A stretch of DNA of 64,000 bases from Excoecaria cochinchinensis. Taxonomy: Eukaryota > Streptophyta > Magnoliopsida > Malpighiales > Euphorbiaceae. The stretch's first letter is position 1, and the number at the start of each line of letters is the position of its first letter. A model generated the notes under the pieces. That model was given only the letters and a program-made list of their open reading frames with translations. It made no database searches and had not been told where the DNA came from. The translations under genes and the position numbers were made by a program. The stretch covers positions 4,058,001 to 4,122,000 of the forward strand of contig CANTUQ010000119.1 in the NCBI GenBank assembly GCA_947683425.1. Reading direction: 5' to 3'. Of this stretch, positions 52,875 to 64,000 are shown one piece after another.

Positions 52875-53507
52875 ATAGCAACGGAAATCAACTTCCGTTG
52901 TTATATTTAGCAATGCATTCATCATTCCTTTGCCAAAAATAGCAACGGAATTCAACTTTCGTTGCTATATTCAGCAAAGTATTTATCATTCCGTTGCTAT
53001 TTTTAGCAATGGAATGCTTTTTTCGTTGCTAAACTTCTCCAAGGAGGATGCGATGAACGTGATGAACACCAACATTTAGCAACAGATTTTGCATTCCGTT
53101 GCTATTTTTAGCAACGAAATACTTTTTCCGTTGCTAAACTTCTTCAAGGATGATGCACTAAACACCAACATTTAGCAACGGAAATCATTTTCCGTTGCTA
53201 AATTTAGCAATGGAAACTCCTTCCGTTGGTACATATAGCAACGGAAAATAATTGGGTCGCTATTATTGACAATTCACCAAAATGAATATTGGTTAAATTT
53301 AGCAACGAAATCATTTTTCGTTGCTAAATTTAGCAACATAAAGCTGATTTCGTTGCTAAATTTAGCAACAGAAAGGAGTTCGGTTGCTAAAAATTACCCA
53401 CTGCCAAATTTGCAACCGTTTTTTCCGTTGCTATTTTAGATTGGCAACGGAAAATCAATAGATTCGGTTGCTAATTTACGTTGCTATTTCCGGATTTTCT
53501 TATAGTG
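52875..53507. repeat. Right subterminal repeat region of the CACTA element
   Basis: Dense TAGCAACGGAA and TTCCGTTGCTA motifs in both orientations, ending in the TIR at 53495-53507. About 0.63 kb. Confidence 0.92.
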
Positions 53508-53510
53508 ATA

Positions 53511-55505
53511 TTTGTGTGAAAAAATGGACATAATTGGATTAAATAAAAAAAAAATTTTGAGTGCATAATGGTAATTTTGACCATAAAAAGATTAATAAGG
53601 ATAAAAATATAATTAACTAGTTAAATATTGATATTTGTCCCTCTGTGGGGACTAAAATGTAATTTGGCATGAGAATGATGTTCTAAGGATCTAATGGTAA
53701 TTTATATGTTAAATAAGAAGTTTAATAAGTTAATGAGCCAAATTAGTAGCATAATTGTATTTGAGGTAAACAAGAAAGTAAAATTGTAATTTGAATGAAA
53801 TTGAAGGACCCTAATCTAAATGAATTAGAAGTCAATTTGGATTAGAATTCTAAATGAATCAGACGTCAATTTGGATTAGAATTCTAAATGAACTAGAAGT
53901 CAATTTGCATTTGAATTCTAAATGAATTAGAAGTCAACTTGGAATAGAACTCTAATTGGATTAAAAGTCTTTTTGGATTATAAATCTATTTGGATTAGAT
54001 TTCAAAGTGAATCAGAATTTTAATTTGATATTTAATTAAATTATTTATAGAGAAAATGATTAAGGAAAATAATGATAGCATAATTTGAATATTTTAGATA
54101 ATTAAATAATGTTTAAAAAGGTAAATAAGATGAATTAATGGCATTTTTGTAATTTTGGTAAAGCTTGAGGACCTAATTGTAATTTTTCCATGTTTAGAGG
54201 CTCAATTATAATTTTGTTAAATTGATAAATTAATTTGGTGGCATAATTGTCAATATGAGAAAGTTAGGGGTAAAATAATAATTTAATAATAGTTAAAGGA
54301 CCTAAGTGTAAATATGGAATAGTTAAAGGACCTAAATGTAAATATGGCATAGTTAAAGGACCTAGATGTAAATATATATAATATGAGGACCTGATTGCAA
54401 TTATACCATAATTAAGGGACCCAAATGCAAATATGTAATTTTATGTGTGCTATAAATGTATATGTCCTTAAATGAGTGATTTAATTGGCATTAAAAATAT
54501 TATTGCATGTTAGGTAATGAAATAAGGATAATAATCAGTTAACTAATGGCATTATTATAAATAAGTGAAAAGTAAAAGGGTAATACGGTAAATTAATGGA
54601 AATCTAGGAACTTAAATATAAATTTATCAATAGCGAGGTAAAATATGGGATTTGAAAGATAATTGATAAGTAATTTGAATGTAATTGTATAACCAATTGG
54701 CAATAGAGAAAACAATGATGTTTATATATTAATATTAATACAAATATTACTATTAAAGCTAATATCATGGAAATGTTAATAGGATTAAAAGTAAGAAAAA
54801 TAGATGAGTGATATGAGCATTAATAAAAGAATAGAAATGTCTTTGGACTAGTAAATGATTATTATTACTAATCATAAATAACTGAGATGTAAATTTAAAT
54901 CTGTAATATTAAATTAAACATAAGATAACGTGATTAAGATAAATAATAATATGTCAGGTAAATTTAACTGAATACTGTGAATTTCATAATCAAGTCACAA
55001 TGAATTAAGAGTGTGTAATAGAAATATGTAAAAGACATTGTTATAAAACTGATACAAGTATTATAGATTGAGTTAATTATCTAAAGTATAAAATATGATA
55101 ATTAATATTATACGTGAGAACTTTTAGTAATGTGGTCGCCTAAGAATGTTAGTAACGAAACTAAAGACATGAAAGAAAGTAGAACTGTCATTAAATGTTG
55201 AAAGTTAATAGTGAAATGATAATTACTGAGATGATGATAAATTGTAAATGTGAGTAATTTAGGTGCTGGTGTAAAAATAGTACTGTTAGGCATGGTAATA
55301 AGGAAATTAAATGTAAAATAGTATCGATAGATATTTAATCAAATAATGATAATAGAAATTGTGTATAAAGTTAAGAGGATAACTATGCTAAGTCTACAAA
55401 TAAGTTAGTGGATTAAGTAATAACTTTGACAATTCAAGTATATATAATATGAAATATAACTGAGTAAAATTAATTAGGAAAATAGAGTAAATGTATTATG
55501 TTTAT
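53511..55505. other. AT-rich DNA without genes, with short tandem repeats
   Basis: Continuation of the sequence into which the CACTA element inserted. Rich in phrases such as GGACCTAAATGTAAAT and GTAATTT. It contains a 34-bp repeat at 53815-53955 (TAAATGAATTAGAAGTCAAT core, four copies plus degenerate ones) and a repeat of about 29 bp at 54290-54375 (AGTTAAAGGACCTAAATGTA). No open frame is credible. Possibly an eroded retrotransposon interior. Confidence 0.55.
53815..53990. repeat. 34-bp tandem repeat
   Basis: Four clear copies of a unit containing AATTAGAAGTCAATTTGGAT, decaying to the right. Confidence 0.8.
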
Positions 55506-55814
55506 TGTCACATCCCGTTCTCCCCTTAGTAGTTTGATCCATGATTGCATGCGTGTTTGTGAGTGTTTTGGCATATGTTAAGGGTATTTTGGGTCATATA
55601 CATGTTTGTGGGCTTTATTAGAGTGTGGGTGCATATATGATATTAGGATGTGAGTATATGGGTCTTATTAGTGTGTGTATGCTCATAAGGGAGTAGTGTG
55701 TGTGCATTAGTGAGGGTTAGTCTTGTGTGTGGTGTATTGCATGAGTGTAGGGTGTGAATTATCAAAACCCACCAATCTCAAGGTGACATGTGGCAAGGGA
55801 AAATTAAGAAGGGG

Positions 55815-55822
55815 TATATAAG
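55815..55822 (+). promoter_or_regulatory. TATA box of element D LTR
   Basis: TATATAAG about 310 bp into the LTR, followed by a pyrimidine-rich leader (CTCTCTTGTTCTCTTCC). Confidence 0.6.
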
Positions 55823-57259
55823 AAAGGAGAGAGAAAGACAGAACAGAAATCTGCCCTAGCTCTCTTGTTCTCTTCCTCCTTCCCTCTTTTGCTTCTTATT
55901 TCTTCCTCTTCCTCTTGCTACACCTTGGTTCTTCTCTTCTTGGTTGTCTTGTTGGTGGATCTTGGTAATTCTCAAGAGCTTTGATTTGAAAGTTAGTGAG
56001 TTTTCCCTTCTTCTTCATCTTCTCTTTTGATTTGATTAGATGTGTTCTTAACTTGGGAATTTTTGTGTGTTTGTGTGGTTTTGGGTTTTTCGAGTTTAGA
56101 AGGCCTACTCGAGATCCCAAAGGGAAAGAGAAGGCGAGTGGGAGCGGAGGTTTCCATTAAGAGCATAGGAATTTCAGGTTTGGGATTTATTTGAATTTGT
56201 GCATTTTTGTGATTTTAATATGTTGTATGAATTTTTGGAAATTTGAGGTTTGATGAGGCTTATGTTGATGCCAATGTTATGGGTTTTAGTTTGATTTTAG
56301 TTGTGATGTATGCATGATGAGTTTTTGAAGCAAATTTGAAGTTTGATGAACTTTCTTACAATTTTCTGGGTTTGTTGTTCTTGAGAAGTTTGATTATGTT
56401 AATCCATGATTTTGATGTGTTAATTGTTGATTTAAGTTGTGTTTTATGTTGTTTATGATGGTGGGAAGGTCGATTTGAGGTAAGATGAAGTTTCGATTGA
56501 TTTGTTTTCGAGATTGGAGGTTTGGGTGTTATGGAAGTGTGAATTTCTGGAGAAAATTCGTGCAAGAGCTGGAAATCACGACAGAGCTCGGTGAAATCAG
56601 CCCTTGTGCGTGGCCGAGCGGATTTGGGCTGCTGAGCGGACCGCAGCGAGAGCTCACTATCGCGAGCGCGACAGAGCGCTCGGCTGGCAAGCGGTTTTGG
56701 CCAATCTCCTATCGCGAGCGTACGCCTGCGCACAAGTGCGATAGCTTTTGTTGGCCGCTCACGGTCGCGAGCGTGATGACCGTTGCGAGAGCAACAATGA
56801 GATGTGCTTTTGTCTCCGTGCGAGCGCAAAGACTGCCGCGATCGTGACCTGGGGCCAGTTTGGCCTCTGTCGCGAGCGTGGCAGACGTCGCGAGCGCGAC
56901 ACCCCTGGCTTCAAATTGAGTTTTCTTTTGTAACTTCCGATGTTTAATTTCCGAACTTGTGATGCTATTAGATTTATACTTGGACTGTTTTGAAATGAGA
57001 TAAATGTAATATTGCTTTTCGATTCGTACCCGTAAGGTACCGCATGCATTCACTCATTATCCACTACTATGAGTCAGCAGGTGTTGTGTTTTGTACTGTT
57101 ACGCTTATGAGAATGTGATTCCAATGACTATGATTATGCGTTTGTGAATCTGAATAACTCTATTTATGAGAATATGAATCAGTTGGCATATGAATATGAT
57201 TATGAACCTTTGAACGCTTATGAATGTGATTCATTTATGATTATGTCTTATGGTTATCA

Positions 57260-59932
57260 TGTAACAACCCAAATAGGGCCTGGTCGGAATCTGTGCGATA
57301 AGTCAGTAAGGTGAGGGTATTTTCGTAATTTGTGTAAGAGGAATTTTGGTTAATAAGAATTTTGTGTTAAAGGAATTTATTAATTAAGTGTTAAGTGAAG
57401 TAAAGGGAATATTAGTGTGTGCTAGTAGTGTATAGTTGTAGGGTGTTATTGGACTTAAGGTTTTTATTGTGTGGTTTGAGGTGCATGGTGTCTTGTAGGT
57501 AAGTGGAATTATAAGATAAATTATGGTGTGAGTGAGTGTATGGTGTATAGAAGATATTTGTGTAAATAGGCTTGTGTGTGGTTAGTGTATGGTGCCATAA
57601 GTGGTGTATGTTAAGATGGATTAATGGATTCCCTTGGATTGTGACAAGTGGCAAGAAGTTGGTGAGTAATTAATGTAAAGTAGGAGAGAGGAAGGGAGGG
57701 GCAGCTTTTGGGTGAGACTTCCCGTGGAAGCTATCTCATTTTCCCTCATTTCTTCTTCATTTCCCGTCCTCCCCTCTCTCTTGCTTTCATTCTTCTACTC
57801 TCATCTCTTCCCTTGTGATTTCTTGAATTTTTGTGTGGGATCTTGAAGGTTTGAGCTGGGTTTGTGGAAGGTAAGTGGTTGAGTTCGGTTAAAGGTTTCT
57901 TGCTCTTGGATAAGTGATTGTGTTTGGGTCTGATTTGAGTGTATTGTGACTGGGTTTTTGTGCAAGAATCGGAAGAGAGAAGAAAGAGCAAGGGCAAGGA
58001 TAAAGTGGATTCGTGAAGAGTTCCGTTAAAGCTGTGATTTCCAGGTTTGGGAGTTTATTTGATGATGTTTGGGTGCATGTAAGTGTTATGAGCTGTGTTA
58101 TAGATTGTGGTCTTTCCCTTATTTTCCTCCTTGGATCAACTCTAGCTAGTGTTTGCATATTATGTGTAATCTTGAGTATTTTATGAATGCGTGTTTAAAT
58201 TGTGTAGTGACTTATAGTGAAGTGCAAGTGATATAGTGACGATGTTATGCGTTTTCAGAATTGAGCATGCCCTGTTAGTGTATTTGAGTTTGATTGTGAG
58301 TGTGTTCTTGTGGAAGTTATAGTTGATTATAGTCTAAATGTGTTATGTGGCTTGTGAATGATGCGGTGATGTGCTGGAGGCGAGAGGTAAGTGTTTTGAG
58401 CTTGTTGTATGCATGTATGATGAGTTGTGTGTGAAAAGAGTAGGAAAAAGTGCAGAATTGGGCAAATCTGGGTTCTGTCGCGATCGCGACCAGTGCCGCG
58501 ATCGCGACAGAACGCGGTCTTGGCCCCTTATTCTTGAAGAGCCCTCTGTCGCGATCGCGATGTTTGTCGCGAGCGCGACAGAGAGCTCGGTCGCGGAAAC
58601 CTCCGCGCGGGCGTGCGCGCGTGGAGGAAGGAACTGGTCTCTGTCGCGATCGCGACGCTTGTCGCGAGCGCGACAGAGCTCGGCCCCGAGAATTCTGCCG
58701 CGAGTGCTTCGTCGCGAGTAGGCCCCCCCGGCGCGACCTCGCGAGGAAGTACACCGTGTTCTGTCGCGAGCGCGACAGAGCTCGGCTCCGTGAGTTCTGC
58801 CGCGAGTGCTTCGTCGCGAGGAGGTCCTTTGGCGCGACCTCGCGAGGAAGTACCCCGTGCTCTGTCGCGAGCGCGACACTTGTCGCGATCGCGACAGAGG
58901 CCATTCCTGCTTGCCTTGTTTTCTGAATGTGTTTCTTTTGTACCACTTTGCACGGTTTCTCACTATTGCATGGAATATGTGTGTGCTTTCGACTCGTGAT
59001 ATTATTATGCTAGTGTCCTTGTTGTGGATTTATATTAAATAAGAGTTTTAAATTGAATATTGTTTTGTCTATGTACTGTCTTGAGAGTTTTTGTGTAATC
59101 GAGCCTGAAGTGTCAAGGTATAGGATAATTAAGCATGCTTAAGAAGGGTTAGTGTTCAGCTGTTCTGTCCGCCCCGTTTGGGCGAAGCGGTCGACCTCCG
59201 AGATGGTCATCAATCGTGTAGTGATAAAATGTTTTGAGACTCCGGTCTCCCGCGCTACCTTCGGGTATTAAAGTGTTTTTGAGGCTTCGGTCTCCCGTGC
59301 CGTGTTCCCGTATCCTCCATCATTGATTTCAGGCTATTGTGTGAACTGTCTGGTTTTGATGCAGTGAAGTGTTCTGATTATTGTGTGAATCTGAATAGTG
59401 TAATGGTTTAGTGCATTGCGTTATGTAATCCTGATTATATAGTATTGTCTCTGTACTCTGATGCATAATGATTTATGTATATTAGTGCATGTTTCCTTGT
59501 ATAGTGTTCTGTTGTGCTTGTTTCTCCCCACTAAGCGTTATCGCTTAGCACGGGCTTTTATCCCGTGCAGGTAGCGTGAAGGATTTTGGGAATGCTCGAG
59601 TCGTGCATCTGCAGGCAGGCCACGTAGGAGTCGAGTTTATTATTTCTTTTGTTTCCAGATGTAATTCCTTTTGTATACGGATTATTTTGTAAAGGATGTT
59701 AAAATTGTAATCTTTTGGGGCCATTGTAAATAACTCGTATTTAGATTATTTATGTATTGAAGTATATTTTTCCTATTATACTTTCTAAGATTTTTATTAC
59801 TGGTTATTGAATGCTTCCGCTTAGTGCATGTATGCTTCCGCTGTATGCCTTGTCGCGTCGTGAGTGAGCGTCGTTGTCGTGTAGCGCGCCCGCCGGCGCC
59901 CTTCCAACGGGGGCGGCGGTGGGGGTGTTACA
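57260..59932 (+). mobile_element. Solo LTR nested in the LTR of element D
   Basis: Begins TGTAACAACCC and ends GGGGGTGTTACA, flanked by TATCA at 57255-57259 and 59933-59937. It has no internal domain, so it is the product of LTR-LTR recombination after insertion. Orientation is plus, shown by the CTAAGCG-TTAT-CGCTTAG hairpin (59531-59548) near its 3' end. It contains an array of TGTCGCGATCGCGACA palindromes (58477-58903). Open frames on both strands in the GC-rich array are by-products of composition. Confidence 0.93.
58477..58903. repeat. Array of TGTCGCG(A/C)(T/G)CGCGACA palindromes
   Basis: About nine near-perfect palindromes, several in close pairs separated by 3-6 bases (for example near 58547-58583, 58639-58676 and 58861-58900). 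They sit in a GC-rich island about 1.2 kb into the solo LTR. Confidence 0.9.
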
Positions 59933-60444
59933 TATCAGCTTATGCCGTTATGAATGTGTTTGGCTCGACGACCATTGTGAATGGCCGTCCATATTATTAT
60001 TGTTGTTTGTTTCCCCACTAAGCGTTATCTCTTAGCACGGGTGTTTCATCCGTGCAGGTGCGGAAGGTGTATAGCTTTTGGGTGAGTGGCCGCAAGTCAA
60101 GCCAACACAGTGGGATTGTTGATAGGACTTAGCTTCTTTTGTACCATGATTCTTTTTGTAATAGTGAACTCTCATTGTATTTAGTCTTTTGTTTAGCTTC
60201 CGCTTTGTAACTCTGAAGGATGTAATTATTTTGGTATATCAGAACAGTTGTAATGAATATTATTATTCCATTTATGAATGTTCAGTTTGGTTTCAAAGTT
60301 TTAAATTCCACTGATTATATGTATGCTTATATTATATGGATGTATGTTAGTGTACCATTTTTCTTGGTAACACCCCTTCTCATACGGGTTCTCAGTCCAT
60401 TGCGAATAGGTTCTCCTACGTATGGAAGGGAGTGTTACAATTTT

Positions 60445-60456
60445 TGGTATCAGAGC
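60445..60456 (+). other. Primer-binding site of element D
   Basis: TGGTATCAGAGC is complementary to the 3' end of plant initiator tRNA-Met, the common primer of Del/Tekay and many other plant LTR elements. It starts five bases after the LTR end. Confidence 0.92.
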
Positions 60457-60664
60457 TCCGGTTTAGGCATTTTCTGGGTGTTGTACATAGATATATGTCT
60501 AGGACTGAGTTGGCTGATGCAGTTGTCTTTGTGTTTATTTTGGATGGATTCTGATTCGGTGCGAGGGTCGCTTGAGGTCCGCTGAGAGTGTGAATCCTCA
60601 AGCAGTAGATCCTTCAGTGTCTGTTTTGGCTCAAACACCTAGGGTTTAGCCTGAGGCCGCAGCC

Positions 60665-61585
60665 ATGCCCTTTGAGGCAATATTGAAGATTTCTCAGGAT
60701 ACGGCTCGTGTCTTAGAGAGAGTGATAGCTCCGAGAGTCCCTTTAGAGAGCATGAGGAAAGCTGGTGCAGAGAACTTCTGTGGGACTAGTCTAGATGAGT
60801 CAGAGTATGCTGACAAATGGATTGAGAAAGTAGAGCAAGTGTTAGAGGAGACTAGGTGTCCTCCTGACACGCAGGTAGAGAGTGTTGTGGCATTGCTTTA
60901 GGGATCCGCCTACGATTGGTGAAAGTTAGTTCATAGGCATCCCCTGTTGCCTGATCCGGTCACTTGGGAGTTTTTCGAGCAAGAATTTACTAATAAGTAT
61001 GTGACTAGAGCTTACAAGGATGCTAAGTGGGCGCAGTTCTTAAGTTTAAAGCAGAGGGCTATGACTATTTCGAAGTTTGAGAAAGAGTTCAACCGTCTTT
61101 CTAAGTATGCCCCAGAAGGTGTCCTAACAGAGGAGTTTTGATGTAGGAACTTTGAGGCTGGTTTGAATGAGTCATTGCGGGCTATGATTATTTCTTTAAT
61201 GAGTACTCCGGGTATTGGGTACTACCAGATAGTGCAAGCAGCAGTGCGAGCCGAGAGGTCTGAATCAGTTCTAAGAGAGAGGGCTCAGAGGATGAGTCCC
61301 CCTCATGGAGGATCATCATCATCTTCGGGTAAGAGGTCTAGGAATTCGCATAATGAGTCTTCTTCAGGTCCGGCTTCGAGAGGTAGGAGGCAAGGTTCTG
61401 CCATGGGTTCTGGTTCTAGTAGAGGTGGTTTTGGTAATAGGACTGAGGCGTTGCCTGAGTGTTCTCATTGCAACAGACGCCATCGGGGTGAGTGTAGGTG
61501 GCTCACGGGTGGTTGTTTCCGATGTGGGAGCACTGATCGCTATTTGGTTAACTGTTCGAAGTTGAGTGAGGCTTCTAGTGATTAG
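60665..61585 (+). pseudogene. gag: gag of element D
   Basis: ATG at 60665 (MPFEAILKISQD). The capsid-type region includes ENFCGTSLDESEYADKWIEK, ITWEFFEQEF-like TWEFFEQEFTNKYV and FEKEFNRLSKYAPEGV. The zinc-knuckle region is CSHCNRRHRGEC and CFRCGSTDRYLVNC, where the expected His of the second knuckle is Tyr. A Ser/Gly-rich linker lies between. It stays in one frame, with stops at 60899, about 60920, 61139 and 61583; TGG to TGA and similar changes explain them. Confidence 0.88.
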
Positions 61586-61711
61586 CATGAGGCTAGTAGA
61601 GTGGGTTCGAATGTTCAGCAAGCCAGTCGAGGTACACGCCAAGGTAGAGGTCGAGGTGGTCGGCCTAGAGAGGGAGCTCCATCAGAGTCTGTTGATCGTC
61701 CCTTGACGGTC

Positions 61712-62290
61712 AAGCTAGAGCTTATGCCGTAAGAGCTCACAATGAGCATGATGCTTCGGATGTGATTGCTAGTAAGTTTCTACTCTTTGACACTGAGTTG
61801 TATGCTCTAATTGATCCTGGCTCAACACACTCATATTTGTGTATGAGTAAGTTATTTGATAAGTTTTATGATGTTGATCAATTAGATTATGAGGTTTGTG
61901 TGACCAGTCCCTTAAGGCATAGTGTCAATTTGAGTATAGTGTATAGAAATTGTCCTCTTTTGGTTCAAGGTGTTGAATTTTCTGTGGATTTGATTGAGTT
62001 GCCGTTTCGGGAGTTTGATCTGATTTTGGGTATGGATTGGTTGAGTAAGCATCGGGCTGTAGTTGATTGCCGTAGGAAAATGGTTGTGTTAAAAGATAGA
62101 GATCAGTCTTCTGTTGTGGTCAAAGGTTTGGGTTGGTGTTCTTTGAGTAATGTCATTTCTACTATGCAAGCTAAGAGATTTATGAGGAAAGAATATGAGG
62201 CGTTTCTAGCAGTGGTGTTGGATTTTAAGCGTGATCAAGTTGAGATTGAGGATATCCCAGTTGTTAGGGAGTTTGGTGATGTGTTCCCAT
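61712..62290 (+). pseudogene. pol: Protease of element D
   Basis: Active-site motif ALIDPGSTHSYL, then LPFREFDLILGMDWLSKHRAVVDC, the gypsy protease pattern. The frame differs from gag; the change lies near 61.71 kb. It leads into the RT approach segment (FGDVFPCELPGLPPEIKVDL). Confidence 0.88.
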
Positions 62291-63600
62291 GTGAGTTGCC
62301 TGGGTTGCCTCCGGAGATAAAGGTAGATTTGTACATAGAGATAATGCCGGGTACTTCACCCATTTCGAAAGCACCTTATCAGATGGCTCCTATAGAGTTG
62401 AGGGAACTCAAAACTTAGCTACAAGAGTTATTGAATAAGGGATTTATTAGACCCATCATATCTCCATGGGGAGCTCCGGTGTTGTTTGTTAAGAAAAAGG
62501 ATGGTTCGTTGAGGATGTGTATCGATTATAGGCAAATTAATAAGGTCACAGTGAAGAACAAGTATCCTTTGCCTAGAATCGAGGATTTATTTGATCAGCT
62601 CAGACGTGCAGGTGTCTTCTCCAAGATTAATCTTCGGTCGGGTTATTACCAGTTTTGAGTTAAGGACGCGGATGTGGTTAAGACTGCATTTCGGACGCAA
62701 TTTGGCCATTATGAGTTCCTTGTGATGCTGTTTGGTTTGACCAATGCACCAACGGATTTTATGGATTTGATGAACCGAGTGTTTAGGCCATATCTCGACT
62801 GATTTGTAGTAGTATTCATTGATGATATTGTAGTTTACTTGAAGGATAAGAGTGAGCATGAAGAGCATCTTCAGTTAGTGCTGCAAGTTTTGAGGGAGCA
62901 CCGTCTGTTTGCGAAGATTAGTAAGTGTGACTTTTGGCTTCGAGAGGTGTCTTTCTTGGGACATATTGTGTTAGCTAAGGGTATTCAAGTGGATCCAGCT
63001 AAGATTGAGGCGATTGTGGATTGGAAAGCTCCTAGGAATGTTCCTAAAGTGAGAAGCTTTCTTGGTTTGGCAGGCTATTACCGTCGGTTTGTGAAGGGTT
63101 TTTCAGTTATTGCTGCTCTAATTACGAGATTGTTGAGGAAAGGAGTTAGATTTGAGTGGTCGGATAAGAGCCAAGCTTATTTTGAAAAGTTGAAAGGATT
63201 GTTAGTTGAAGCTCTTGTACTTACTCAACCCATCTCGGGTAAGGAGTTTGTAATGTATAGTGATGCTTCTGGTGTCGGGCTCGGATGTGTGTTAATGCAA
63301 GAGGGTAAAGTTGTGGCTGATGCGTCCCATCAATTGAAACCTCATTAGAAGAACTATTCGACGCATGAGTTGGAATTGACAGCTGTGATTTTTGCTTTAA
63401 AGATTTGGTGTCATTATCTGTATGGGGAGAAATGTAGGATTTTCACGGATCATAAGAGTTTTAAGTATCTCCTCACGCAGAAGGAGTTAAATATGAGGCA
63501 GCGCCGATGGTTGGAGTTATTTAAGGACTATGACTGCATTATGGATTATCATCCGGGCAAAGCCAATGTTATCGCGGATGCCTTGAGTAGGAAGTCAGTT
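62291..63600 (+). pseudogene. pol: Reverse transcriptase and RNase H of element D
   Basis: RT blocks: ISPWGAPVLFVKKKDGSLRM, CIDYRQINKVTVKNKYPLPR, FGLTNAP, and FIDDIVVY (the catalytic pair D-D). Then FLGHIVLAKGIQVDPAKIEA and VRSFLGLAGYYRRFV. RNase H: VMYSDASGVGLGCVLMQ, HELELTAVIFALKIW, IFTDHKSFKYL and ANVIADALSRK. Stops at 62416, 62656, about 62800 and 63346 lie in one frame, so decay is by substitution rather than by indels. Confidence 0.92.
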
Positions 63601-64000
63601 TCGGCTTTGTTCTTGAGGCAGTTCAAGTGGAGATTTGATTCAGATGGGGCTTTGGTTGCCCAATTAAGAGTGAAGCCGACTTTGAGACAGTCGATTGTTG
63701 ATGCTCAGAAGGATGATGTGAGATTGCAGCGGGTTTTACAAGAGGTTCAGCAGGGTAAGCGGTTTGAGTTTTATATTTTGGATGGGGTGCTTATGTATAG
63801 GAATCGTTTGTGTGTGCTTGAGAGTGATGAGTTAAGGAAGAAGCTTTTGAGTGAGGCACACACTACGGTCTTTACTATGCATCCTGGTAGTGAGAAGATG
63901 TATCGGGATATGAAGCAGTTCTACTGGTGGTCTGGGATGAAGAGAGACATTGTAGAATTCGTGGCGAAGTGTCTGATGTGTCAGCAGGTAAAGGCAGAGC
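63601..64000 (+). pseudogene. pol: Start of integrase of element D, cut by the window edge
   Basis: Zinc-binding N-terminus: HTTVFTMHPGSEKMYRDMKQ, FYWWSGMKRDI, then KCLMCQQVKAE, giving the His and Cys pairs. The catalytic core lies beyond 64000. Open to the edge of the window. Confidence 0.88.

Larger units (their letters stand above)
47562..53507 (+). mobile_element. Non-autonomous CACTA (En/Spm) transposon with captured gene fragments
   Basis: The left terminus CACTACAAGAAAA (47562-47574) and right terminus TTTTCTTATAGTG (53495-53507) are 13-bp inverted repeats with one mismatch. The 3-bp target duplication ATA is at 47559-47561 and 53508-53510. Both subterminal regions are packed with TAGCAACGGAA-type motifs in both orientations, typical of CACTA elements where the transposase partner binds. 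There is no TnpA/TnpD-like coding region. The 5.9-kb interior instead holds exons of a spermidine synthase gene and of a C2-domain gene, so this is a transduplicating, Pack-type CACTA element. Confidence 0.95.
55506..60439 (+). repeat. 5' LTR of element D, interrupted by a solo LTR
   Basis: About 2.26 kb without the insertion. TATA box at 55815-55822. Array of TCGCGAGCG-type motifs at 56625-56895. Hairpin CTAAGCG-loop-CTTAG at 60018-60035 followed by CACGG. The last bases (AGTGTTACA) precede the PBS by five bases. Confidence 0.88.
55506..64000 (+). mobile_element. Element D: Tekay/Del-like Ty3/gypsy retrotransposon, right end outside window
   Basis: 5' LTR 55506-60439 (containing a nested solo LTR), PBS 60445-60456 complementary to initiator tRNA-Met, then gag, protease, RT, RNase H and the start of integrase, all plus strand. 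The LTR begins TGTCACATCCC and ends GGAGTGTTACA. Gag and pol are nearly colinear but have many stops and a frame change between them. The gag and pol sequence style and the PBS suggest the Tekay/Del branch; the chromodomain that would confirm it is beyond the window. The left target-site candidate is tttat (55501-55505). Confidence 0.9.

Noticed and set aside
58477..58903. Long open frames on both strands through the GC-rich palindrome array (for example 58317-58946 and 58450-58926)
   Set aside because: Frames are open in several phases at once because the palindromes lack stop codons; the translated products are Arg/Ser-rich repeats with no domain, inside an LTR.
60445..60456. TGGTATCAGAGC as part of a tRNA gene
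   Set aside because: It is only the 12-base complement of the initiator tRNA 3' end; no cloverleaf surrounds it, and its position after an LTR fits a PBS.

Overview
This window looks like gene-poor, transposon-dense nuclear DNA of a flowering plant, probably a eudicot. The evidence is nested Ty3/gypsy LTR retrotransposons with multi-kilobase LTRs, a CACTA DNA transposon carrying pieces of plant genes, plant-style TATA boxes and GT-AG introns, and AT-rich filler. No intact host gene is visible. Nearly every reading frame is interrupted, mostly by stops that a C-to-T or G-to-A change explains.

Layout. 219-2810 is a minus-strand gypsy LTR cut by element B. Element B (plus strand, 2811-30216) is a retrotransposon with full LTR signals but no gag or pol. 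Element A (minus strand, 4678-21776, flanked on both sides by CCGTC) sits inside B's 5' LTR. A is a Tat/Ogre-type gypsy element with gag, protease, RT, RNase H, a second archaeal-type RNase H and integrase. Downstream of pol it carries an accessory module: a sense gene and a divergently transcribed antisense gene. B's 3' LTR is broken at 30216 by a minus-strand LTR (30217-32578). That LTR is in turn broken by element C (minus strand, 32579-45998), a second Tat-type element whose 5' LTR is truncated. 45999-47433 is a leftover LTR piece. 47562-53507 is a non-autonomous CACTA transposon (target duplication ATA) carrying exons of a spermidine synthase gene and of a C2-domain gene. 53511-55505 is AT-rich DNA with no gene. 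Element D (plus strand, 55506 to beyond 64000) is a Tekay/Del-like gypsy element whose 5' LTR contains a complete solo LTR (57260-59932, flanked by TATCA). D's gag and pol run off the right edge.

How the parts relate. A, B and C share the end of their LTR (U5), an identical type of primer-binding site, and a long untranslated leader, but have different U3 regions. A and B also share a tandem-repeat block just before the polypurine tract. B therefore looks like a non-autonomous partner that would need proteins from an A-like element.

The most unusual features are in A and C. A probable leader intron runs from a donor inside the LTR to an acceptor just before gag; the first ATG after that acceptor is the gag ATG in both elements. 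In A, a roughly 200-bp bidirectional promoter between the two accessory genes carries the same CCGACGGGC-type motif that is arrayed upstream of the LTR TATA box. All calls come from reading the sequence and from knowledge of the families; no database search was run.
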